A stretch of 24,620 nucleotides of DNA, from NCBI GenBank assembly GCA_003427395.1, contig BFEA01000284.1:446671-471290 (forward strand), in the 5' to 3' direction. The stretch is from Chara braunii (taxonomy: Eukaryota > Streptophyta > Charophyceae > Charales > Characeae). The notes under the pieces were generated by a model that worked only from the letters and a program-made list of their open reading frames with translations, did no database searches and was not told the origin of the DNA. Shown here in pieces: positions 18,531 through 24,620 of the stretch. The stretch's first letter is position 1. Each line of letters begins with the position of its first letter. The translations under genes and the position numbers were made by a program.

Positions 18531-19546
18531 TCAGATATTTGTGCCAAGTTGAAAGGCTCGGGCCTCCCCCCCCTCCCCTATGACCCGCACCCGGAATAAC
18601 TCAGGCTTGCCGGCTGCCTTGTAGACTCCCCGTCTGGCCGATCGAGAACACCTCAACCAGACAAAAATTGAAACCAAATGTCTGGAGGAGTTAAAAAAGC
18701 TGCTATTAAGACTGAGAAAAAGAGAAAAGAACGACGATTTTTTATACAGGTTTTTACTGAAATACGTTTTGATTCTATTAAGAAGATCATGAAGATTTCC
18801 TGCTCTCTTAACATATGGACCCTGGCCAGGTGTTCCACGTCCCCTATCAGGGCCACTCAGTCCCCTTCCTTCAATGTCGACCTTTGTCTTAGAATGCGAT
18901 ACCATGCGAGGGGCACCGCTTCAATAATGTTGTCCAAGTTAGCCTGAACATGGTGGAAGTATTTTAGGATCCTATGGAGTTCCTCCCCCGCTTTCCATCG
19001 GCCTTGTTCTGAATTCCATATATCCCCCAACCGAATTACTCCTTGCTTCACCCATCCTTTCCAGGGAGACATCGTGCTACACCTTATACACCCCTGTCTA
19101 TCCACCAACCACTTGTTGCCAAAGAGGGGCTGCCTGTATACCTCATCCCATCTGTCTGGGTGTTGCTTATCTGGAAGCAGGAGCTTCCTCCAACACCTGA
19201 GCGGCGAGGGCCAGAACTGGTCCAGCCCCTCCTCTGCCCCGGCCTCCCCGTCCGACCACTTCCGAGGGATTGACCAATATCGGTCTTCCAAGCAGGTGAG
19301 GGGGTGAACGCCGGGAGGGGCTGAGGGGGCTAAGCGGGCTAAGTGTTCCAACGCAAGGGCCCTCCATGGAGTATGTTCGGCAAAAATCAGCTTCTTGACC
19401 CATTGGAGGCGGAGGGCTTGGGATTGTATGGAAGGGTCTATTATGCCCAATCCTCCTGCCACCTTGGGTTGAACGATAGAGTCCCATGCCACCCTGCTGA
19501 TGACGTCCGTGCGTTCCCCATCCCCTCTCCATATGAATGCTGCCAC
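18531..19546 (-). pseudogene. LINE-C ORF2 region between RT and zinc motif
   Basis: The frame 19546-18857 reads FIWRGDGERTDVISRVAWDSIVQPK, AGGLGIIDPS (counterpart of KGGLGLID in LINE-A), QPLFGN at 19112-19132, and LGDIW. A frame change near 18857 continues through GDVEHLARVHML and, after another near 18660, a CSRSARRGVYKA block that corresponds in position to the same region of LINE-A. A top-strand open frame over 18678-18947 is a shadow of this gene. Confidence 0.85.
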
Positions 19547-20161
19547 CTTGGCTTAGTGCCTCCTTACGCAGCGGCCAGATTAAGGATTTGTACCACAGGG
19601 AAGCAAAAATCACATTGTTCACGACCACGGCCCTACCAAAAATAGAGGTGGGTTTGTTTCGCCAGTTGCTTAATTTTGCCATGGCCGGGGCGCATATTCA
19701 TTCATCATTTGTGGTAGAGGGGCCTATTGTTGTCATTGAGCCCCCTAGAACCCTCATTGGAGCTTCCAGGGGTAGCCATGAGATCCGGGGGGATTCTGGT
19801 GGGTGTCCTTCTTGATAGTGAAGCCACCATCCTTGTGTCTTGTTCCCCCAGTTAACCATAATGTCTGAGACTTGAGAGAATCGTTCCATTAGATGTCAGA
19901 TTTCTTCCATGTTGCTCATGGTGGCCTCAACCATGATTGTAAGATCATCTGCAAATAAGGAGCAAACCGGGACCGCCTCCTCCGGTATGCGTGTAATTTT
20001 AATTCACGTGATGTTCTTATTCACATGCAAATTGGCCAAGAGGGCTTCCATAATGATGAGGAACAGAAATGGGGCAACGTGGTCCCCTTGACGCACCGAG
20101 CGCTCTAGTTTTCTTGGGCGGGGCAGAGATCCATTGACCAGTACTCTAGTGGTGGCATTTG
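19547..20161 (-). pseudogene. LINE-C reverse transcriptase remnant
   Basis: Starts abruptly at the insertion border with VLVNGSL and SVRQGDHVAPFLFLIIMEALL, then reaches the catalytic FADD at 19944-19955 (LFADDLTIMV), IMVNWGNK and a later SIFGRAVVVNNVIFASLWY block. Three in-frame TGA codons interrupt it in the part up to about 19690. The RT fingers are absent owing to 5' truncation. Confidence 0.9.
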
Positions 20162-20173
20162 AATGCACGTTTT
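20162..20173 (+). repeat. Target-site duplication of LINE-C, right copy (12 bp)
   Basis: Identical to 16796-16807. The LINE-B reading frame resumes directly (LIRNNLDIPG), in the same register as before the insertion. Confidence 0.9.
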
Positions 20174-20205
20174 GATTAGGAACAACCTGGATATTCCCGG
20201 ATGTT
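20174..20205 (+). pseudogene. LINE-B reverse transcriptase, middle fragment
   Basis: Only about ten codons (LIRNNLDIPG) remain between LINE-C and the T-rich tail of LINE-D. They match the RT region between the RQGxPxAP block and the FADD motif, which supports the nesting. Confidence 0.75.
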
Positions 20206-20435
20206 TTTTGTTTTTTTTGTTTTTTGTTTTTGTTTTAACAAAGCCGTCTCTTCCATTATCAACATCACGAATGAACCGAGGCCGGGGACCTCACAATTCA
20301 ACCCGGACTCATCCCGGCAGCATCAGCCGGTTTAGCTTACGAAATATGTTGTCTCGAATGCAGATATGATAAACCTCTTCACTCCTAGAGAAACTAATAG
20401 TCTCCAACCTCCTGCTTGATTGTCGCAAGAGCATT

Positions 20436-20475
20436 GGTGGGGAGCGACACCTGCTGGAAACCGGGTCCAGTGTCC
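20436..20475 (-). ncRNA. Conserved 3' UTR stem-loop, copy B (LINE-D)
   Basis: Stem GCTGGA (20453-20458) with TCCAGT (20466-20471), loop of 7. The outer pair is mismatched here (G opposite T on the top strand, C opposite A in the transcript), the inner five pairs are kept. The surrounding bases GGGGAGCGACACCTGCT match copies A and C. Confidence 0.6.
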
Positions 20476-20505
20476 CTACAACAATGCAGATCAGTGATGA
20501 GGCTA

Positions 20506-20591
20506 TAGTCATTGTCCTGTTCTACTCTGGAGCACCCATTATGAGCTGTAGTCATTGTTCTGTTCTACTTTGTTCTACTCTGGAGCACCCA
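20506..20591. repeat. Direct repeat of 33 bp with an internal 10-bp expansion
   Basis: Copy one 20506-20538 and copy two 20549-20591 share TAGTCATTGT, CTGTTCTACT and CTGGAGCACCCA. Copy two has an extra TGTTCTACTT decamer in tandem. It lies in the LINE-D 3' UTR. Confidence 0.88.
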
Positions 20592-20862
20592 GTGTCCCTT
20601 GGAGCTGCAAATAGTCCCGTTCCCATTACGGTGCTCCCACCTTACATCTGACCCAGCCCCACCTGGAAGTTGTCTGCTGATCTTCCCGAGGCTACTCCCA
20701 GGTGTCCACAACCCCCCTTGTGTGTCTGGCTGCATTCTCCTTGCATTCTCTCTACGAGATTTGACTGCATGTGATAATCTTAAGCCGTTCTTCAGCCCTA
20801 AGACAGCCTGAGGTGTTGGTCCGAACAGACACGACAAGCTGACTGTGGGCGGCTTCATGCAA

Positions 20863-20904
20863 TGGTGAGGAGCAGCACCTGCTGGGAAATAGGCCCAGCG
20901 TCCT
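20863..20904 (-). ncRNA. Conserved 3' UTR stem-loop, copy C (LINE-D), with compensatory pair
   Basis: Stem GCTGGG (20881-20886) with CCCAGC (20894-20899), loop AAATAGG. Where copies A and B have an A-T pair closing the loop, this copy has G-C: both sides changed together. That is direct evidence for pairing. It lies 427 bp from copy B, so the 3' UTR of LINE-D holds two. Confidence 0.65.
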
Positions 20905-21114
20905 GTTTTAGTCTACGCAAAATCTGTGAGTATGATCCGGGCGATGTAGGCCCGTGCCTTAGCCGAGGGGAGCTCCATCTCGTCAGTCCTCCAATTGGTA
21001 CTCCCTTTCTGTAGGATTTGTTGTTTGAGTGCCAGCCGTCATTGGACCAATTCTCATGCCTCTGCTTTTGCCATCAGAGTCGGACAGCTGTGATCAGGTG
21101 CATGGCAGTTGTGG

Positions 21115-21300
21115 TGCCTTCAGACCAAGGGGCTCCGGGGGTTGGGGAAGGTGAGGGAACTGGGCTCAGATGGGGAGGGGGCTGCGGGGGAAGGGAAGGG
21201 GGGGGGGGGGGGGGACGAGGGGGGGTACTCCAAGGTACGTGGAGGCATGAGTTGGGGAGGTGGTATGGGGGGGGATGAGAATGCCTGGGGAGGGCTGTGT
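21115..21300 (+). repeat. G-rich low-complexity tract
   Basis: Many G runs, the longest near 21198-21213, alternate with A and T. On the top strand it could form G-quadruplexes; the LINE-D transcript would carry the C-rich complement. The bottom-strand open frame across it is Pro-rich only because of the repeat and is not called a gene. Confidence 0.85.
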
Positions 21301-21401
21301 TGAGAGTGGTTGATGAGGATGGAGTTAGTCTGAAGGTATGGGACTTGGAACTCCTCTCTCGGTCTCCTCTGCCAGGTGTGTTCCGTGTTCCTCCAAGATT
21401 T

Positions 21402-21820
21402 CTATCGGATGTCCAGACCCGCGTCAAGGTCGCTGAATACAGCCTGTGGATCTTGCCATAGCTGCCTGAAGGAAGGTAGGATGGCTGCTTTGGCTTGAGG
21501 TTCTTTCTCCTCCCAGTAGTCGTTTTTCATGGTCTTCCATGCTTCTTGGGTATGGGACCTGATCACCTCTTCCACTGCCTGTTGCACTTGTTGTAATCCA
21601 AATTGATGGTCTCTCCTCTCAAAGGAGCACCTTGACCGCCAGGCCAGCATAAGTATGTGCAGCCTGGTGTATGTGAACAAATTGACTGCGAATGGGGACC
21701 ACTTGGTCAGCAAGTGCTGATTCTTGCCCAGCAGGAGGAGGCTCAGATCCCACGGGATGTGGACCGAGGTTAGGGAGTGGAAGGCTGCGTCCCACCACTG
21801 CCAGATTTGGGCGAAAGGCA
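21402..21820 (-). pseudogene. LINE-D ORF2 C-terminus
   Basis: Residues PFAQIWQWWDAAF, WDLSLLLLGKN and FTYTRLHILMLAWRSRC match the segment that follows the zinc motif at the end of LINE ORF2 proteins, where a Cys-Pro precedes FAxxIW. The Cys/His cluster itself is missing, so truncation fell just inside it. The frame extends to 21884 on paper, but the last 20 or so codons belong to LINE-B on the other strand. The stop at 21402 is the probable natural end. Confidence 0.75.
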
Positions 21821-21825
21821 ATGTT

Positions 21826-22665
21826 CCAGCGTCGCTCGGGCCGGGGGAGCATTCCTTCTGGGGAATCACTGAATTCTGAAGCATTCGCAGATGACTCTGT
21901 CGCCTTTACGCCATTTTGAGATCAAGCTTTCTATGCTTTGCCGGAGACAGTAGAATTGTTCTAACACATTTCGCAGGCGGCAATCAACTGGTCAAAATCC
22001 CCTCGGTTTTAATCCCCCCTGGTGCTCAACCTCCTGAGCACTGGGGACTGAGAGTGGTGATACCTGCACAATAGGAAAGACTGCTGGGACATAGGATATC
22101 CTTTACCCCCCAAATGCGGTCTGACTCGACTGCGCTTCGTGCAGCCTTCCGCCGATGGATTGCCCATAAAGGAGTAAGCCTGTTCGGCCGGTCATTGGTG
22201 ATAAATAATGCCTGTCTGTCCACACTATGTTTTCATAGAGCAGTACTCCCATTGGACTTTGGCCGGTCATTGGTGATAAATAATGCCCGTCTGTCCACAC
22301 TATGGTATCATAGAGCAGTACTCCCATTGGACTCTTCTTCTTTGCAAACGGTGCGGCAACTGGCCACTCACTATCTGTGGAAAGAGGAGACGAACCAAGA
22401 CACCTTCTTGCCTAAAGTGTTGTTGGATGTGGTGGCACAACCAAAGAGAGAAGGGGGATTGGCAGTATTGGATCCGGAAAGACAGATAGCGGCATTGTTG
22501 GCAAGATGGGTGCCATGGGCGATATTGGAAGCTGCGAGTTGCCCCTGGAAACAGTTGGCTGGACCTGCTCTCTCTGCGATGTGGGGATGGGAGCGCTTGA
22601 GAGTCGAGACATGTTTGGTTGGCGGCACTCTTGCCGCCATATTTGAGAAACCGACTTCCTCTTGA
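21826..22665 (+). pseudogene. LINE-B reverse transcriptase FADD motif and downstream region
   Basis: The catalytic motif is EAFADDSVAF at about 21880-21905, preceded by IPSGESLNS. A frame change and several stops follow; short matches (HISQAAINWSKS near 21967) show RT continues. From 22114 a clean frame reads FGRSLVINNA, LATHYLWKE and a GGLAVLDPE block (counterpart of GGLGLID) and ends at 22665. A 75-bp duplication within it adds 25 codons without shifting the frame. Confidence 0.85.
22186..22335 (+). repeat. 75-bp tandem duplication in LINE-B ORF2
   Basis: Units 22186-22260 and 22261-22335 differ at only four or so positions and each encodes GRSLVINNA...LSTL...HRAVLPLD. The length of 25 codons keeps the frame. 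The few differences show that it is older than the exact 24-bp duplication in LINE-A, or that it has been mutating faster. Confidence 0.95.
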
Positions 22666-22723
22666 CATATGGGGAGGGATCGTCAAAGCTTGGAAACTGG
22701 TTCTCCCGACACTATGACCACCT

Positions 22724-23939
22724 GTGATGGCAGCAGAGCGGCTGCTAACCCAACCGCTATTTTGCAACCCATACATCTTGTCGCCTCAAGGAATGCCATT
22801 CCAATGTTTTTGCCTGGGGGCCTTTGGAGATGCATGGATGTCAAGGGGTATAGGGACCTTGGTAGATATATGGGACCCTGCGACGGTAGACTGGAGGACA
22901 CGTGAAGAATTGGCGCCCAGCTTAACAGGACTCTGTTATCGACGGTTGCAACTTCAGCAGCTCCAGCAGGCGATACCTGAGACCTGGGTGGAAACACTCA
23001 GAGGTGGGATTGTCCCTGCACGAGGAATGTGGTACAAACACGGACTGCAAGATCCTCCAATGCAAATTTGGAAAGTGGAAAGCTACTCGGAAGCAATGCA
23101 AATTCCTTCTACATGTCGGGAAGTGAAAGATGGATTGACATCTCTGGGGACTGCTCTCACAATGGCAGTATTACCAAACCCTTTACCGCCAGCTCCCGTC
23201 TTGGTGCCTGTGTGTGTGGTAGAACAAACTGATGGGCATTGCCCTTTTTGTCTCTGTCAACCCTCGTACTCCTTGTCTGTAGATCCTAGAGACTGGGGCT
23301 GGGAACATCCATTGCAGACGAATAAAATCGTCCCCTTGGGCCTTTGCACAATTACTCCACCAAACTGGGGTACCAACTTTCCAAACCACAAGTTGGTGTT
23401 TAACTGGATAGTTACTAGAAGGTGGCCGGCGACTGGTTGGGTGATGGACTCCCTGCTCAGCCTGATCAAAGCCTTGCCCTTTTTTTGGGAACTCCTTATG
23501 GATTTACAAGTGGTCAAGCATGCTAGCTTCCTTTGGCTCATCATGCATCAGGCGGCCCCTGTTGCCGCTTGGTGTGCCAGACGGACTGCCAAAGCCCACC
23601 CAGAATGCCAGATCTGCCCAGGCACCAGGATGGAGGACCTGCAACACATTTTGTTGCAATGTGACATCGCACGACCATTCGGGGATTGGTGGAGGAACGC
23701 AAACATTCCTGTCCCTGGCAGAGCATCCGGATGGACCGGATCGGTCCATTCTGCTTGGAACGGCGTCCAGACCAGCGCCACTGTCTGTGGGCTTTGCATA
23801 CGGGGAAGAGACACTCAGAGGAGCAATACTATGGACCCTATGGACACTGAGGAACGCAGTGATCAGGAGGGGTGAGAGAATTATACCACCAATTGTGCGG
23901 GCAGAAGTTAAACAGACACTATCAAGCAGACAATCATGA
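22724..23939 (+). pseudogene. LINE-B ORF2 C-terminal region with intact zf-RVT-like motif
   Basis: The frame 22724-23875 contains QPLFCNPYI (22751-22777), LVDIWDPATVDWRTREEL and the zinc motif CQICPGTRMEDLQHILLQC (23606-23662), C-x2-C...H-x4-C with all ligands, then FGDWW. Near 23760-23800 the register changes, and the conserved end LRGAILWTLWTLRNAVIRRGE is read in the frame ending at 23939. Nearly 380 codons without a stop make this the best kept part of LINE-B. 22666-22723 is a short out-of-frame link. Confidence 0.85.
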
Positions 23940-24123
23940 CCGACTGGGAGTACCAAGTGCAAGGGAAAGGGCACTCAGAGAAAGCTATGCAGTTCGTTGA
24001 TACTTGATGGGCTGTGTTTAACGGACTGGTTACTCCGGAGCATCAGCAAGGCCAACGGCCTTACCTACGCTTCTCAGGCTTCTTTTTGTGACCCATTTTC
24101 ACTCGGTTTTGATTTGCCTCCCT

Positions 24124-24164
24124 CCCCCCCCCCCCCCCCCCCCCGTTTTTTTTGTTTTTTTTTT
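24124..24164. repeat. Homopolymer tract C21-G-T8-G-T10
   Basis: Twenty-one C, one G, eight T, one G, ten T. A possible decayed poly(A) tail on the bottom strand with a G-rich extension, or plain slippage. TGATTTG lies just before it (about 24109-24115) and again near 24533-24539, a weak hint at a target-site duplication. Lengths may be unreliable in assembly. Confidence 0.9.
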
Positions 24165-24300
24165 GGGAGTGAGGCTTTTGTGTTCACTTGTAGGCAGGTA
24201 TCTGTTCGTAGTTCGGAGGATAGCCAGGCAGTAGATTGTTTGCATACAGATGAGAAGACGGGGTATAATTTCTGCTACAGTCATGACCTGGGCTTTGCTT

Positions 24301-24362
24301 GGCCGGATAGCTTTGCTCGGCTGGAGAGCTTTACTCGGCCGGAGAGCTTTGCTCAGCCTGAG
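24301..24362 (+). repeat. Three and a half 18-bp tandem units
   Basis: GGCCGGATAGCTTTGCTC, GGCTGGAGAGCTTTACTC and GGCCGGAGAGCTTTGCTC follow each other, then a partial unit. In one frame they read as a six-residue repeat close to RPESFA. The unit is a multiple of three, but there is no sign of a real gene. Confidence 0.93.
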
Positions 24363-24560
24363 GGGTGTGGCAAACTTTGTGACGGATGCCGGGCACTGAG
24401 TAGTAGCAGTAGCCTTTTTTCTTGTTCAAAGCTTTTTTTTGGAAGTAGCACTCCTAAGTTACAATGAAGCGCGCTCCCGCTTATCATTACTGTTTGGTTG
24501 TGAAGCCACCCTACGCTTCCAAGGTTGTGGCTATGATTTGATTGCGTCATCCTGTATCAT

Positions 24561-24580
24561 GTGCCGGGCAGGCCCGGCAC
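24561..24580. repeat. Near-perfect palindrome before the terminal T tract
   Basis: GTGCCGGG (24561-24568) and CCCGGCAC (24573-24580) flank CAGG. It lies 13 bp before 27 T. GC-rich hairpins near the end of a LINE are found in LINE-C as well, though here the position relative to the tail is reversed. Confidence 0.85.
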
Positions 24581-24588
24581 CAATGCGC

Positions 24589-24593
<5 letters not shown>

Positions 24594-24620
<27 letters not shown>
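24594..24620 (-). repeat. Terminal run of 27 T, possible poly(A) tail of an outside insert
   Basis: The window ends within this tract. By analogy with 2821 and 16804, a bottom-strand poly(A)-tailed element may start here and extend out of view. It may also be a contig end at a homopolymer. Confidence 0.6.

Larger units (their letters stand above)
16808..20161 (-). mobile_element. LINE-C: 5'-truncated LINE inserted in LINE-B
   Basis: The bottom-strand element starts (truncated) in reverse transcriptase at 20161 and ends in a poly(A) tail at 16808. It is flanked by a 12-bp target-site duplication. Its length of 3354 bp is a multiple of three, so the LINE-B frame stays in register across it. 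The ORF2 remnant spans about 17570-20161 and the 3' UTR about 16824-17569. 5' truncation is the usual outcome of incomplete LINE reverse transcription. Confidence 0.92.
20206..21820 (-). mobile_element. LINE-D: strongly 5'-truncated LINE inserted in LINE-B
   Basis: The top strand starts with an interrupted T tract (20204-20236), read as an impure poly(A) tail on the bottom strand. A 3' UTR of about 1.2 kb follows and then the last about 140 codons of an ORF2 (21402-21820). Right of 21821 the LINE-B frame returns within 65 bp (FADD). A possible target-site duplication is only ATGTT (20201-20205 and 21821-21825), too short to be sure. Confidence 0.7.
16390..24593 (+). mobile_element. LINE-B: 5'-truncated LINE split into three parts by LINE-C and LINE-D
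   Basis: Coding parts at about 16390-16807, 20174-20205 and 21826-23939 form one reverse transcriptase and C-terminal region when read in order. The first gap is LINE-C with a 12-bp target-site duplication; the second is LINE-D. The endonuclease and ORF1 are missing. A tail of 3' UTR follows 23939, but no top-strand poly(A) is seen before the window ends, so the 3' border is unknown. Confidence 0.8.
23940..24593 (+). other. LINE-B 3' UTR or flanking DNA with low-complexity tracts
   Basis: No gene is apparent. It holds a run of 21 C followed by interrupted T (24124-24164), three 18-bp tandem units (24301-24354) and a palindrome (24561-24580). The open frame 23997-24467 reads through these repeats and has no domain. 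The C/T tract could be the tail of another bottom-strand insert. Confidence 0.5.

Noticed and set aside
18678-18947. Lys-rich top-strand open frame of 89 codons
   Set aside because: It overlaps LINE-C ORF2 on the other strand, whose text aligns in position with LINE-A; the top-strand frame is a shadow.
21074-21427. Pro-rich bottom-strand open frame
   Set aside because: Product of the G/C homopolymer tract; the LINE-D ORF2 stop lies at 21402 in another frame.
22016-22046. 12-bp hairpin (with two G-U pairs) at the LINE-B RT region
   Set aside because: It lies within former coding sequence, is a single copy and has no supporting covariation.
21402-23939. Twin-primed 5' inversion of a single LINE across 21.8 kb
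   Set aside because: The bottom-strand part is an ORF2 C-terminus and differs in sequence from the C-terminus of LINE-B, so these are two elements and not an inverted 5' part of one.
23997-24467. 156-codon open frame at the right edge
   Set aside because: Crosses a C/T homopolymer and an 18-bp minisatellite; no domain and no conserved text.

Overview
The window looks like a stretch of a large, repeat-rich eukaryotic nuclear genome, most likely a plant or streptophyte alga. Its retroelement style recalls charophytes such as Chara, but that is from memory and was not tested. Reasons: L1-type LINEs whose ORF2 ends in a Cys/His zf-RVT-like domain, a Ty3/gypsy element with a chromodomain-like tail, long homopolymer tails and several microsatellites. 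I found no convincing host gene, rRNA, tRNA or CRISPR array. Almost everything is retrotransposon, and every element is broken, so this is a retroelement graveyard with a readable nesting order.

Layout. 1-750: a (TC)42 microsatellite and C/A-rich DNA without genes. 752-~9190 (+): LINE-A, the most complete element. A 14-copy tandem array (752-1700) leads into ORF1 (from ATG 1718), a possible ORF1 extension (to 4589) and ORF2 (4634-9187: APE endonuclease, reverse transcriptase, zinc-finger tail). A 190-bp poly(A)-tailed insert sits inside ORF1 (2821-3010) between 15-bp target-site duplications. ~9235-11070 (+): the gag-protease part of one Ty3/gypsy element, cut off just after protease. 11071-~16203 (-): a second Ty3/gypsy element with its 3' LTR (11071-12280), chromodomain-like tail, integrase, RNase H, RT, protease and a nucleocapsid remnant; its other LTR is missing.

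~16390-~24593 (+): LINE-B, a 5'-truncated LINE split in three by two opposite-strand LINEs. LINE-C (16808-20161, -) has a clean 12-bp target-site duplication, and LINE-B's reading frame resumes exactly after it. LINE-D (~20206-21820, -) lies just before LINE-B's FADD motif. LINE-B then runs to its ORF2 end at 23939. The window ends in a run of 27 T, perhaps the tail of another opposite-strand insert or a contig end.

Most interesting signals: (1) a small stem-loop found three times in the 3' UTRs of LINE-C and LINE-D, with a compensatory A-U to G-C change, a candidate RNA element for reverse-transcriptase recognition; (2) the palindrome-centred tandem array before LINE-A ORF1, resembling a monomeric LINE promoter, with a switch from ~100-bp to ~60-bp period; (3) two insertions whose target-site duplications and reading frames fit together exactly. 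The elements share a genome rather than a pathway: the autonomous LINEs could have supplied the machinery that mobilised the short tailed insert.
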